Positions 11,982 to 25,136 of a stretch of 64,000 bases of DNA are shown piece by piece. The position numbers and the translations under genes are program-made. A model generated the notes under the pieces. The model saw only the letters and a list, made by a program, of their open reading frames with translations, was not told where the DNA came from and did no database searches. Origin of the DNA: Anas platyrhynchos (lineage: Eukaryota > Chordata > Aves > Anseriformes > Anatidae); contig NC_092589.1 of NCBI RefSeq assembly GCF_047663525.1, positions 83,691,001 through 83,755,000 on the forward strand, written 5' to 3'. The number at the start of each line of letters is the position of its first letter. Within the stretch, counting starts at the first letter, position 1.

Positions 11982-13309
11982 CAGCAGCAGAGGAGCCCCT
12001 CCAGCTACCAGTCCCACAGCTCCTTGCCCAGGCACAGGGAGCACAGCCCTTCCACAGCACAACTTCCCGATTTTCTCTAAGCAACCCTAGATTTCTCATG
12101 CACATTCCCACTGTCTCCGGACAATTTCCACCTTCCCAGCTGGTAAGTTGGTCCTCAGCTTCTTGTTGTGTCCTTATCAATGATGGAACACAAAAAGCAA
12201 TGTGACTGTCCAAGACTTGTTTTGGAGAATTAGAAAGCATGCATACTTTGTTAACAGCACTGGGTGTGTGGGGGATAATTCCACCAAACATGTACACCTA
12301 AGCAAGACAAGGAGTACTTATTTACATGTATGGTGCGTTGATATACATATTCATGCAGTTCACAAGAAAGGATGGGATTTATGTTAATAGTTTCTCAGAC
12401 CTAATTATCATATTTTCCCCCCTACTATCACAGGCACAGTAACCTCTGATGGTTGCACTTTGGGGCCTTTCTGATGAAGGCTTGTAGTTTTCTTCATCTA
12501 CTTCTCGCCTTTGCATTTTGCACATGCTCATAGTTTAACTGCTTCAGCAGCTTTGGTCTTTCATAAACTCAGCTAACTTACCTGTTTAAGTTCTACGTTG
12601 GCACTGTGTTCTTTCTTCAGCCTGGATTTTGTGGATAGAGCTGAGTTTTCTTATCATGCAAGGCCGATACAATTGAGCAATTTCAGCAATCCCTGCAGGG
12701 ATTGTTACTTATTTTGTGTTTTATACTCGTTGTTTCCATGTCTCCAATGCTCAGGTGTCCAGCTGCACATCAAGAACATCCCTGGCTCCCAAGGGCAGTT
12801 CCCAGGCCGCAGGCCGACCTCCTGGCCTGGACCTCAGCCTGGCAGACGTTGCTCCTGTCAGCGTGGAGCAGCCATCTCATTTCAGCATTTTCTCACAACA
12901 GTCAGGTGAACTCTGTGTGCTGCCATCAGGGGTGCACAAAAGGTGGCTGGCTATAAATGCCCTGAGCATCGTGCCTGTGTCCACTCCAGCTGTTGGTACT
13001 CGAGTGCTCGAGGTCCCATTGCTGGAAGGCAAGAGGCAGAGGTGTTGCAGGAAGCACACACAAAGCCCTTCTTGTTTCATGCGAGCCATCGAGGTCCTCT
13101 GGTAATGTTATCAAATATATGTACGTATATGTACCTCATCTGTCCTACGTGTAGTCTTGTGAAGTGTATCCTATCATCAGCATATTTGCCATTCTAATAG
13201 CAATGTTTGTAATCCATACTAAGAATATTTACTGCTACAGTACTAGAGGCAACTTGGTTGAACCTAGAAAGCTAGTGTATATTTGCTGACAGAATATTTT
13301 CTTCCTGGT
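11982..13309. other. Intergenic DNA upstream of the RING pseudogene
   Basis: Mixed AT-rich and GC-richer DNA. Around 12758-13100 the base composition rises and several overlapping frames are open on both strands, but none carries a motif I recognise. It may belong to the same decayed transcription unit as the RING remnant at 13500 or be unrelated. Confidence 0.45.
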
Positions 13310-13499
13310 TCTATCTGTAGTAGTCCTGCTGGTGGCACGCAAGGCATTGAGGTCCAGCCAGTGAGATGTGAGGCATTGGGTTCCTGCCGACGACCCGCTG
13401 GTGAGGTGCTGAGGACAGAAGACTGCTGATAACCTCCTGGCACCAAGGCAGTCTCCCACAGGAGAAGACCATCTCTACACCAGGACAGCTGCAGTCACC

Positions 13500-13690
13500 A
13501 TGAACCAGCCACAGCAGTAGCAGCCAGAAGAGGCCCCTGGACATGAGACATGCCCCATCTGCCTGGGCCAGCTGTCCAGTGCAGCTCGAGTGGACCCCTG
13601 AAGGCACTCCTTCTGCTTGGAGTGCATCCAGCCCTGGGCTGCAGAGAGACCTGCCCACTGTGCCACAGGTGCCTCAGGTGCCTCAGGCCC
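13500..13690 (+). pseudogene. RING-finger (C3HC4) gene remnant, Topors-like
   Basis: From an ATG at 13500 the frame reads a short Gln/Pro-rich leader, hits TAG at 13518, and then encodes CPICLGQLSS from 13551. The third metal-binding Cys position is now TGA (13599). His, Cys and Cys follow in order in RHSFCLEC (13602-13625), then IQPWAAERP. A one-base shift is needed to read the last pair, CPLCHR (13652-13669). The order C-x2-C-x12-[C]-x-H-x2-C-x2-C-...-C-x2-C is the RING pattern, and the CPIC/CxHxFC/W/CPLC spacing resembles Topors-type E3 ubiquitin ligases, of which birds have extra copies (known family, recalled). Two stops and one frameshift within 60 codons mean it cannot make a RING domain. 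An AATAAA lies at 13753. No poly(A) tail or introns were recognised, so whether it is processed is unclear. Confidence 0.7.
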
Positions 13691-13760
13691 CATGCCTGAG
13701 CAGGGCCTCACCTGGGGAATGGCTGGGGGTGGCAGCCTCAATTACCCCAGGAATAAATTG

Positions 13761-16018
13761 ATTTTTCCACCCTGCAAAGCCTCTACCTGCACTTATTCCT
13801 GCATCGGTCAGCAGGGGGGGCTGAACTCAGCCCTCTATCCTATTCTGTTCTGCCTCTCCTGTTCTGTTCGATGAAATAGGGAGAGGAAAAGATTTTAAAA
13901 TTCTTTCTTAGTTGTCCTGATTCAATGAACCAAGATGAATAAAACCCAATAAAAATTGATTTGCTTTCCCCAAACAACAGGGCTTATGTGATTGTTATGG
14001 ATGGCTGATCTTTCTGAGGTACCCATTAACTCACTGACCAACATTGACCATAATTGACAGAGGATTATCAGCTCCTGCTAAATTCCTGCCAATTTTCCTG
14101 CAATTTCCAGTCAAAGGGAAGAGACTGCAGCAGTAATTCCCTGAAGAATATACAAGTGATAGTCAGCCTTTTCAACTTGCAATGCAGTCATCAGTCGGTC
14201 AACCAGCACAAACACACTTCCAAACCTGCCACAGCACCTTGCATCCTTCACATAAAGCAGCAGATCCTTTTGGGAACTGGGGTTGTCTGCCACGAAGGGG
14301 TGGACATATGGGCCTTATCAACAGCTATCCCTGATAGCTATACTTCTATTACAGTCAAAATAAATAGAAATAGGAAATGAATAATTACAGATAACAAATA
14401 ACTGAACTAAATAATTACAGTAATTTGTCATAAACAGTCAGATTCACAATCTGTGTACAATATAGTTCAAACAGTACTACTTTCTCTGATTCCTCTTCAT
14501 ATCTAAGTTTTACCAAACATATGAATGAGCATTTATGGGGAAAGAAAAAAGACAAAGAAAAAAAAAAAAAAAGCACTATGGGAGGCTTTCTAACATTTCA
14601 AATTGATTTCTTGTGTTTTAATAGTCACTATTGACCCTTCCTGGGGGAACAATTTCCTCGTGCTGACAGAGCTAGCCTTCTATAGAGTAGCCATCCTATT
14701 CGATATGGTTCATTAACAGAGCTAAAAGTCAGCTTTTATGTTCATCATTTCAGAAATATCCATACTTGTAAATCACTTGCTATTTCAGACGAAAAGATCA
14801 TGTCTGGAAGTGAAATGAGCACCTTGACCCATAAGAATCTGTCACTACTCCATTCTGTTTCAGGCAAAATGTGTATTTTTAAAACAGATTTCTTCAGAGA
14901 AACAACCATTATCAAGAAAAAAAAATGGTTAGGGTCAATATTTTTTCTGCAAAGTTACATTACAAGTACTTTATCTGCTTTTAATCTTTTTATACCATAC
15001 TTCACTGTCTGCTTTGTAGTGTAGTCAGGTATGAGCTTATGGATCTTGGAGGCCATAAAATAAAAAGTAGTGTCATGAAGATAAAATGCAGTTCAAGAGA
15101 CCACAGCAGATGCTCACATGCATTTAATGCCAGCACACAACCACTCCCAGGAGTTCTTATTTTAGTTCTTGACACACTTCCACTCCCACATATTTTCTCC
15201 CAAAGTGCTGTCAAGAAATGTGGTGCATTAGAGGATGCTAATCCTTCTTTCCCTTGTTTTCAGCATCCCAGATTGAAAATACTATAAAAGACGTCAGACC
15301 TCTTGGCCAAAGGGAAAGTTGCTTAAGAAATTGGTGATCAAGTTCATAATGAACAAAAGAAATAGTTTGTTCACCCCTCCTTTCTCAGTAATCTTGTTGC
15401 AGCTAGAAAAATGGAAATTTAGTGTTATGCCAAAAGGAAAAGTAGGATTGGAAGTTGACAGATGAGAGAATTCATGGCTAGGGCTCTGTGGTACACAGTG
15501 GACAAGGAGGAGAGGGGTGTTGGAGAGCTGGAAGTACCAACAATGTGAGTAGGAATGGGCCGGAGAACTCCAGGGTAGAGCCCTTGTGCTCTTCAGGGGG
15601 AAGACAGCAGTGCCAAGAAGGGGAAAACAAGGGAATTGGAGTGGGACAATAAGCAAGGGTTCTGCAGTGTGGGGCTAGGAGTGCCAGTGAGGCTGGGGTA
15701 AGAGGTGCAGTGGAAGATCACAGCACACATCAGGACATAGACTCATACACACAACTCCATAGTCTCCCTTTTGAGGCTGCCAGGCCTTCCTCCTCCCTCC
15801 CGGCTCATTATTCCCCCACCTCACATTTTCTTTTTCATACTGGAAGCAGAGATGAAAACAGACTGCACAAGGAGGGGACCACTAATGGAAAATAAAGTGC
15901 ACCACAAAAACGTGATGGAAAAACACCTTGCAGAAAGAATGTGAATAGGCTAAAAGTGAGATTAAAATTTTGTTTCCCCAGGCAAAAGCTTTGGACTATA
16001 CCAGATAACTCCCTTTGT
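13761..16018. other. Intergenic DNA, no gene seen
   Basis: Unique-looking sequence with an A-rich tract near 14556-14573. Open frames such as 15294-15656 (minus) are low-complexity and unsupported by motifs. Confidence 0.55.
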
Positions 16019-16082
16019 GTGAAAAAAAAATAAAAAAAATAAAAAATACAAATACAAATACAAATAAATAGATAAATAAAAG
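16019..16082. repeat. A-rich (AAAT/ATACA)n simple repeat
   Basis: A-runs interrupted by T grade into ATACAA units and then AAATA/GATA units. Confidence 0.85.
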
Positions 16083-19000
16083 ATGCATTTCACCTCAAAT
16101 GTTAACATTTAAGCTGAGGTTATTAGTAGAGTGGATTTTACCATACTATGGTTTTCTATGTTTATATATACTTGACAAAAACATGATTGCTTGTGTTTTT
16201 GATCTGTATTTTAAAATGTATGGAAATTCTATTTTACAAGCCTAAAGTTTCATTTCATGTGCTGGACCCTTTAAAAAGTTGTCAAAACCTTTCTGTGCGA
16301 TCAAGTGAGACTTGATCCCAACAGCTGAGGTCCTTAGGTAAGCTTAAAATACATTTATTTTTATATAATTGGCCAGAGCGTGCAAAGTACTTACAGCATA
16401 ACACCTCAGACAGAGAGGTAAGGGTATTTTTGTGAATGGAGTGAAGGCATTAAAAATATGCAAGAGTTGGTAAGCATAGCAACGTTAAATTTCTGTCCTC
16501 CTTTTTGTAGTTTTTCACAATGAATTTGCTCTACAAAATGAAAGAAGTAGTCTGCTTTCACAAGAGTATGCCCTTGAAGTTCCCCCAAAATATCCTGTAG
16601 TGCCCCAGTTTTAGTGCAATGCTGGTTACCATAAAGGCAAGTGAGGATTGTTTTACCTCACTGAGATCAAGGATGATTCATTTTTTTCTTCATGCATTTT
16701 ATTTTGGAGAAAGCATCAAACCAAGACTACTTTGGTTACATATGGCCTGTAAGTGCATGGTCTATAAATGCTTATAAAGGTTTTGTCTATTTTCAAAGAG
16801 AGTATTCTGCATTATTCCATCATTAACTTCCTTTTCCAAATGCTGGAAGTCATTTAAAAGTGAGGTGGGAGTGCCCTCTTGTGTTTACAGTAGAATGATC
16901 TTAATGGTTGTGCCACTCAAAAATCACAAAGCGTGGAAAATTTCCCCAAACTCAAACCAAGTTACTGCAGACCCCAGCCTGTGGGAGCTCCAAGTGGCGA
17001 GGCAGCAGGAGAGGGATGCACTGACCTGGACCTGCAGACTCCTAGGTGAAGAGACGTGTAATTTCTTAGTCTGTTGCTGCCTACAACCAGTCTCGTAGGC
17101 TGGATAAGGCCTTCTAATTCTTAGACACTGCTAATATAAAACGTATTCATTAAGCTAAAGTGATCTTGTTTTACATCTTACATGCAAGAGACAAACCCTA
17201 CAATCAAGCTGTGCCACAAACTCCCACTGCAGCCTGGAAACTACTTAAATATGCCAATAAACTGCAAGATCTTAAAGAGGAATTAAGCAAATCAATCAAC
17301 ATTTCCTTCAGTGAGATCCACTCCTCTCTTCACATCTACTTACGCGGAGTAAGTGCACACTTGAGTAACCCAAATATGTCTCATTCTTCAGGAGAAAGAA
17401 AAAATGAAAGAAATGTGACAAAACAGTTGTTATAAATGCTGTGTTGGTACAATGAACTAGCATCACTTCAAATAGATTACCTGATACTTCAGATAGCACA
17501 AAACAGTACTGATGAGCTTCCTTCTTCAATGTTGCTTAGAAAGTTTCTGCCTCATTCTTGTAACATAGAGTGCCATCATCAAGGGATATTTTTAGTTCTA
17601 GTGATACAACTTCCAGCACACTGTGCTAGCTGCTGAAACTATCTTTGCTTTTCCATTGCTTTAGAGGAGCAAGGGATTACTCCACAGTTCCTACTGAATT
17701 CAGCAGAGAGGCTGTATCCCACCAAGTCCATGGCTCAGTAACTGTTGTACCACCTGGCCCTTTAGCCAACAGGTCAATAAAAAGCTGCTGCTGGACTCTT
17801 TTCCACGTGGGCACAATGTCAGGAGTTGCCAGATGGGCTAAGTGGGATGTCCACAGCTAGAAGTGGTTACATCAAGACAGGACCCCTTAAGACTCCCAGC
17901 AGAAGACCTTGGATTGTATCTCCCGTGGATGGTCTAGGAGGAGATGGAGATGAATATGTCCAGTTCCTGCAGGAATATTCATACGAATTATAGCAAGAGT
18001 TAATGGTTTGCACTGTGCATGCAGCTACCAGCATCACACACCAGCCTCTCCACCTACCCACCTGGCGTCCTGACCTCCCTACCATGTGCACTGGGCTGCT
18101 CGCCTCTCCCAACACCTGGCAGTGCCCAAACCTTTTTATATCTTGCACAATACCCCAAACTTCCATCTAAGTCCCTATACATGGTGCTGCTCCAGATGAG
18201 ATTATGTGTTGCAGACTGAGAGGTTCTGGGAGGGTCAAACCCATAGCACACCCCTTGAGCTTCACACCACACCTTCTCTGCTTGGCCCTGAGCTTAGAAA
18301 CATTACACACTGATTACCTCTAGTAGAGCAAATGCTTCTTGTCACATGAACTGTGTAAATAAATCTCATCTGCTATTCGCTGTGTATTCTAGGATAACAT
18401 GTTCTTTGAGCTGACAAGGAGTGGCAGCGTTGTCCCATGCTTACTCTACAGAGCATACGTAAAACTGAGGGCCAGAAAGAGGATGGCCTGCCTTTATATC
18501 TACTGTTAAGGGTGCAAGAGAGAGCAGGGAACTCCTGAAATGCCCAGGACTTTCCTCCTGTTGTCCTGAGAGACTGGGTGACCTCCTCTGAGCCCAGGGG
18601 ATTATCCAGCAGAGCACAGCCAGGCCAAGCAGGTTAGAGAATAGCAGTGCCTTCAGCAGGAGGCCCCTTGTTTGAGTGCTTTCAGCAAAATAGAAGGACT
18701 CGGTCCCCATCAGTGTCAGGAGCCCAGCTACCAGCTCCAGTCACAAGGGATTCTTGACAGTACGAAACTGCAATGCTGTGAGTATTTTGGAGGGATGGAA
18801 GGTGAGGTTTCACATCATATTTAAAGCTGCCTATGTATTAGCTGCTGTCAAGGGAGATCATTCTGCACAAATCTTCCCTTGCCAAGGGTGTGTGCTCCCA
18901 CCACTTCCCTTCTGTTAAATCTAGTGGTTAGGCGGTCACAGTATGAGTCAGTACAGGTGGCTGAGGTGTTAGAAAACTAAAGCTGGAAAAAAAAAAAAAA

Positions 19001-19477
19001 AGAAGAAAAAAAAAGTTTTCTATTGTAACAAGTAGTTGCTTGTAGCAGCATGATGATTATCCTGTAGCTGTGACAGGGAAGGAGGGAAGAACAAGGTCAC
19101 CTCTTTCAGCAGCAGCATATAAGGTCTCCTCATCCGTAAAATCTGTAAAATAAAGCACATCTATAAGTGCTGCTTGATGTGTGCTGCTTGATGTCTCCCT
19201 GTACGTGAAGAACTGAGTCACTAAGTGCAAAATACACTCACAAAGCCGGCCAATGTGCTACCCCATCCTGGAGAACTTGCTATTTTTAAGACCAAGACAA
19301 CATGGAAACATAATTTTACCATAAAATAAAGATCTGAGGAATACCTGTGTGTACATAAATTTCACACAGGGAAAGATTTTTGCACTGCTGTAAGTGAAGC
19401 CTTAACGCAAAAGTAAATGTACTAAAATTAATACATTAGCACTGCAGATAATGCTGTTATTTTTTGTACTTGATTTA
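16083..19477. other. Intergenic DNA, no gene seen
   Basis: Moderately AT-rich unique DNA, with an A-rich stretch near 18986-19014. No coding exon, RNA gene or classified repeat could be supported. Confidence 0.55.
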
Positions 19478-19710
19478 GAATATCCTGAGTTGGAAGGGAC
19501 CCACAAGGACCATTGAGTTCAGCTTCACACAGGACCACCCAAAAAATCAGACTCTGTGTCTGAGAGCATTGTCCAAGTACTTCTTGAACTCTGGCAGGCT
19601 CAGTGCTGTGACCACTGCCCTGGGCAGCCTATCCCAGTGCCCGACCACCCTCTGGGTGCAGCACCTTTCCCTAACACCCAGTCTGACCATCCCCCATCAC
19701 AGCTTTACGT
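19478..19710 (-). mobile_element. CR1 LINE 3' fragment (another subfamily)
   Basis: The plus strand reads TAGAATATCCTGAGTTGGAAGGGACCC, then ACAAGGACCATTGAGTTC, 'gagcattgtccaagtacttcttgaactctggcaggct', 'gctgtgaccactgccctgggcagcct' and 'cccagtgcccgaccaccctctgggt'. This is the classic wording of a CR1 3' end on the minus strand. It is more diverged than the copies at 112 and 11247 and belongs to a different subfamily. It ends around 19710 where T-rich DNA with a short (TG)n begins. Confidence 0.9.
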
Positions 19711-21561
19711 TTCCTACATCTTTACTCTTTTTTTCATTTTATTTTTTGTGTGTGTGTGTTTTAATATACGTGCTATGAGTAAAATAATATGTATGCACAT
19801 TTTACTTTGTTACTTTATCAGATGAAACATTCCAGATGATTAAAGAAGTTTCCAAGAAATTTCCACTTCAAAGAGAGTGCCTATTTCTTACCCAGAGATC
19901 TGTACTTATCATATCCAGATTCAACTCCAGATGCTGGAATGCAGTCTTACAACCTTTACTTTGCTACAACAGTTCACATGATCCTTAGTTTGAGAAATGG
20001 CAAATTGAATATGTGATTTTTTTTTTCCTGATTTTGTACACTGTGATTATAGGATATTTTAATTGTAAGCAAGACTTTGAAAAGTGGAAAACTTAAAAAC
20101 AGTTTTGATTTAAAAAAACTCAAGTAGCTCAGCAGGCTTGTCTTCTCAGAGGTAGCTTCTTGTTAAGGAACGTGAAGATATATTTAGTGTTTAAATGTAA
20201 GCTTGACTCTCAATTTGTCAAGGCTGTATGACAGAAAAGATTTGTTTTTCCCCTATTCACTGTTAATGAATGAAGTGACTGAAAATATTAATTAATAGTT
20301 GAGCCCTAGAACTATGAGAAGAATATTAGATAGCAGGTTGCTTTTCCCCCTTCTTTCTGCAGTATTTCCACGTCAGTGCTTTCCTCTCATCTGTTTGTCT
20401 CATCTCTTAAGGGGGGCCAAAAACCAATAAGATAAGCAGCAGCAGCTACACAGCAGTTAAATGAAGCCCATTATCTTTTAGTAATATGCAGTTTATGCAG
20501 AATTACATGAAGAGAGATTTGAACAGTGAGAAAAAGATGATGTTCCCAAGTAGTAACAAAGACTCAGACTAAAATTTCCCTAAAGTATTTTTGGGCATAA
20601 TGAAATGTTTTTGTAGCTCAAGATAATGAACACTTCTGTTAAACAACAAGGTAGTTAAAATCATTATTCCTGGAGACAGCACATAGTCTTATCTTGGCAA
20701 ACAGGGAAAAAAAAAAAAAAAAGGCTAATTAAAATTATTAGTATTAATTAGTCTGGCTCTCTTAATGCACCAAATTTATTGCTTCTTTTAAATAACTACC
20801 TGTGTAGGGGAGGTTGTTGTTGTTATATAAATCTTAGTTATGCTTTACTGTTAATTTTAGCCACATATAAACTGATTAGATTATGAGAATAAAACAAATG
20901 TGTCTGTATGAGCAATCGTTGCACATTTGGAATCTTTTCATCTTTTTATATTTAGAATCTTTTTAGAATCTTTGCAGAAGCAACAAAAAATAAATATCTA
21001 CCATACCACAGCTGTACTCAAATCCAGAAAGGGGAGCTGCCTAAAAGTGGAGACGCTTGTTAAAAACAAAACTAAAAGGCACATCTATGAACATTAGATC
21101 CTCATGAGTGATATGAGGACAAACCGAGAACACTATCTTGAAAGCAGAAAATCACCACTTGAAAAAGGCTGAAAGGAAGGCCACATAAATACATGCCAGT
21201 ATAAGGGCCTAACAAAACTAAATGACATATCCCTTTTCCATTTCAGGAGGCACAGAAAGCCTGTTCAGAGAATATTAGGCCAGGCAATTGCATTAATTTT
21301 TTGTTTCTGTGTTCAGTACTGAAGATCTGGGTGAGTTTCTCACACCCCATCACTTAGGAGGCATTCATCACAGAAGTTGCTTCAAACTTTTAGAAGGCAC
21401 TGCAGTTTCAACAGGATCCAACGGCATTGTAGAGGAGCCCAGATGACACATTTGAACTAATTGTGGTGTGTCCCCTCACCTAAAATTGCTTTATTACTAA
21501 AGATCCCGCAGCTATGACAGACAGTTCTGTGGAAATGTCAGCTCCATTCATGGTAATAGCC
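19711..21561. other. Intergenic DNA, no gene seen
   Basis: AT-rich sequence with a short (TG)n at about 19747-19760 and an A-run at about 20706-20722. No exon or RNA gene was recognised. Confidence 0.55.
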
Positions 21562-21590
21562 AAAAAAAAAAAAAAAAAAAAAAAAAAAAA
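21562..21590. repeat. A29 homopolymer
   Basis: Twenty-nine consecutive A bases about 50 bp before an ancient CR1 fragment. The CR1 runs on the plus strand, so this is not its tail. Confidence 0.92.
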
Positions 21591-21639
21591 CAAATTTAGT
21601 AACTGCTAGAGGAATAAAGTAGAGAATATCATCATGCCA

Positions 21640-22322
21640 CTGTGTAACCTCATATTGAGCCTGCTTCTTGAATGCACTTTGGGACCACCATCTCAAAAAG
21701 AAATAAGTAATTTAGAAAAGAGCAATGAGAATAAGGTCAAAGGTAGGAATTGATTCCTTTATAAGGAATGATAAAGCAAATGAGGTTTCTTCAGGCTGGG
21801 GAAGAATGTGTGTTTTTGTGTGTGTGTGTTTGTATGGGATGGTGGTGGTGATGTTCTTACGGTGTTTTATAAGATCACTAATAACAGAGGATGGTGGCTG
21901 CACAGGGATAAATTGCCCAGGGCTGCTTCTAAAACTGTGCCATCAGCTAACAGACTGCAGGTACAAAGCAAACTACATTTTCCCATAACACTACTTAAGC
22001 TGTGGTACTCCTTGCCATTGAGATTGTGGAGGCTACATTTTTATAAAAACACCAGGGAAGCCTTGACAAGTTTATGGGTGGTAAACTAATTGAGGATTGT
22101 TAGATTCGCATGCACACAAAGAAAATAACCCCCCTCTAGGAGGTGCCTGGGTTTGATTTTCCTAGAAGCTGGGCAAACATTCAGGGAAGGAGCCCTGCGT
22201 GCTTGTTCTGTCCCTATCCCCCTCCCTAGGTATTTACTTTTGGCTACGTTCAGGGACAGGATACTGGGGGGTGGACCTCTGGCCTGGCCCTGTACAGCTG
22301 TTCTAATGTCTTTATGATCTCA
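21640..22322 (+). mobile_element. Ancient amniote-type CR1 LINE, 3' end
   Basis: This plus-strand relic preserves two separate landmarks of an old CR1 type that is abundant in turtles and crocodilians. First, decayed ORF2 C-terminus wording: 'cttgaatgcactttgggaccaccatctcaaaaag', 'gaataaggtcaaaggta', and 'ggtactccttgcc...gattgtggaggct', which corresponds to the W-x-S-L-P-x-x-V-V-E motif. Second, the 3' UTR end: 'gacaggatactgggg', 'tggacctctggcct' and 'gctgttctaatgtctttatg', matching the remembered consensus 'gacaggatactgggctagatggacctttggtctgacccagtatggctgttcttatgt'. A short GT-rich patch (21805-21838) has grown inside it. It is far more diverged than the other CR1 copies in the window. Confidence 0.78.
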
Positions 22323-24889
22323 GCTATCATAAACAAAATATGCTTGACTTTCTGTGACAGTAAGGTGACTAAAAAATCAAAGAAAGATAGTTGAGAAGAA
22401 GTTTAAATAAACAATTCTGCTCTCTGTAAAATACTAAAAAGGGGCCAAAAGCAAAAGCCAAACGAATTGTTTCACTACTCATGCATTTCATGATGCATAA
22501 TGCGAAATAAGGCAAAGTCAGCTGAGGATTTCACAATGAGTACTGTCTGTTCTGAGAAGAAATTAAAGCTGCACACAATAGACTTCCTGCTGGGAAGGTG
22601 AGAGGGGAGGGGAAATCAGTATCTCAAAGGATGCACTGGTAGCAACCTCAAACTAAACCAAGAGACGTGAGTCATCAAAGCTGCAGTGCTATTGGAGAAA
22701 ATCCAGGAAGACAGATTTAAAATAGGACCAGAAGGGAAGTTGGGGGAGGAAGAAATAAAGAGAAAGAACAAGAAGAAGAAGAAAGCATTTAAAGTAAGGA
22801 TAAGATAACTTGGAGAGAGCTACCTGGAGCTGAAAAGCCCTAGCAGTAGCCTGACCCCCAGCCCTTCAGGCAGGCATAAATTTGTATAAGCCGTAAAGAG
22901 GCAAACCATTATGCCACCAGTAACTTGTAACCAGCAATCCCTTCTTCCAGTGCTTGCACTGTGCATAAAAGGCACAGGTGTGTGGTGAGCTAAACTAAGA
23001 AGTGATTCATCTATAAATGAAGCCTTGATGGCAACCACAGTTATGGCTTAGACTAGCCTTTGGATCTCCGAGTAGTTTGAGGATCAGGTGCTGCTCTACA
23101 GCTTGCACATGCATTCACAAATCTGGGATATAAAGGTGTAGAAGCCTGATGGAGGGGAAGGAAAAACTGCTAGAAGAAACATTATTTTAAAATATAATCT
23201 GGGATTATATGTTTTTATTTTCTTTTGGTTAACTTTTTTTTTTTTTTTTCAGCCTTGTAATAGTAATTGTTGCCTAACTTTAAATAGCTTTTAATAAACT
23301 GTACTTCACTTGATCCACAAACTTTTCCAGTGTTAGTAAACTTAGGTGAAGCTGAGAAATATGACACGTATTTCTTTGGGGATAAGAAGTTTGCAAAAAA
23401 ATGTGCATTCAAGCACTACTGGTAAACCTATACCCTAAAATCTAACCGAGATGAAGATTTTTTTCTGCCAAATTACAGAAGCTAGTGTGGGGTAGCATTT
23501 CAAGATGCATGGTTCCCTTCAGAAAAATCATTCCCATGTTTCTTCTGCAAAACTCACAATACGGAGCAGTGTCCCATAACCCTGGACAGGCCCTCTGTCA
23601 TCTCATTATTTATAGAGCATTTTTATTATCAAACTAAAATAGTACTGATTCATGTTTTACGTAACATACTTCAGGCTTAAATTCTGAATCTATTTTTCCC
23701 CTGAAAAGAAATTCCATTCCTCAAGAGAATAACATATGTAAAAACTCTTTTTCCTCATGCCTTAGTTTATACCACAAAAGGTGGTAGGTCAGCTGCAGCT
23801 TGTAGTCTGCCACTTGGGTCACTGCTTGCAGTCAAGAGCAAGATTTTAGGTGAAACGAATTGAAAAGAGAGAGAAAATGATTGTCATCTGCCGTGGGTTG
23901 CAGAAGGAAACTTATTTCATTTTTGTGTTTTTGTCAACTATTCAGTCTTCCTGATACTATTCATCTTAATAATTTTAAGACTAAAACTGACAAGGATTTT
24001 ATCACTTCACTCATTTTTCTAGACATCCCTTACCAGCTTCCAGTGGTCAAACCCTCCTATTGAGAGTTCACCTGTATGTGTGGACTACCAATTTTCGTCG
24101 TGTTCTTGACGACTTGTTGCCAAAATACCAAACAATATTTTGCGTTTTTCTTTCCCTATCCTTGTTTTTCCTGAATTCCCCTACAAAGTTGATTGATATA
24201 TAAATCCTCTAATTAAAAGGGTAGAAAAAAAAAGTTATATATGAACAATTATGGAGGACACCATAAATACTATTAGAATTTGGGATGTGGTTTCAGAGCA
24301 GTTGTAACACCATTTAGGCTGCCATTTTTGCCTGCTGTAGCCCAGATATTTGCTGCCAACCCTTCTCTAGCATGTCCACAGCAGCAGAGGCGGCTGACTC
24401 AGCTGAACATGAAGCATTTTCTGTCTGAGATGTAACTGCACGACTTCCCATGGCTGAAATCACGTTGGGATTGGGGCAGGCCCGCTCTTGGGTTCGTTAC
24501 GGAGCAGCACCCTTGGACTCTGGAGCGAAACCCGCGTGAAGCAGCAGCAGTCGTGCCAAAAAACCTCCCGTCTGCTGCGGGCAGGGCAGGAGGAGATTGC
24601 TCGGCGGAGACGAGCTGGAATGCTCCCTGTGGGTAACGCAGCGCATGCCATTTCCAAAAAGGGAAAGGGTGTGCGTGTGGTGAGGTTTCAGAGATCTAAT
24701 TAGAGACGAAGGGAAGCCGAAGCACTTGGGCAGCGCTGTGGAATAGAAAGCGAACTGGCCGGAGCCCTGGGAAACGCTGACGGAACAGACAAAAGAGCTC
24801 AGCCAACAATGTTTTATTGTGAGTTCAGGATGTGGATGTGTGTTACTTCTGCCTTTATTAGCTGCACGTTTCACACAAACCCTGTGAGA
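22323..24889. other. Intergenic DNA upstream of SNHG5, no gene seen
   Basis: Unique sequence with a GAA/AAG-rich purine patch near 22741-22790 and a T-run near 23227-23250. From about 24,340 the GC content rises towards the SNHG5 CpG island. This stretch may contain upstream regulatory DNA, but no specific element could be named. Confidence 0.5.
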
Positions 24890-25106
24890 GCGCCTGGCTG
24901 CACCCCCCCCCCTCAGCCCCCCCCCCGGCTCCCGTCAGGGCCCCAGCCCGCCACGGGAAGCCCCGCGCCTGAGGCGGGCCAACGGCCCCGCCACCCATGC
25001 GCGCGCACGCCTCGGGCGCGCCCCGCGCGTCCCCGCTTAGCCCCGCCCCTCAGCCAGCCGGGGGGGAGGGGGCGTGGCCAGCCTCGTTCCCGCCCCGCCG
25101 CCCGCC

Positions 25107-25114
25107 TATAAAAG
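25107..25114 (+). promoter_or_regulatory. SNHG5: TATA box of SNHG5
   Basis: TATAAAAG, a consensus TATA box in an otherwise almost pure GC context. It begins exactly 30 bases upstream of the C at 25137 that opens the oligopyrimidine start, the spacing expected for TBP-directed initiation. Confidence 0.85.
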
Positions 25115-25136
25115 CGGCGCGCGCCGCCCGTGCCCG

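Noticed and set aside
12598-13105. Cluster of overlapping frames suggesting an exon upstream of the RING remnant
   Set aside because: Frames are open on both strands with no shared motif or splice structure, so I could not tie them to a gene.
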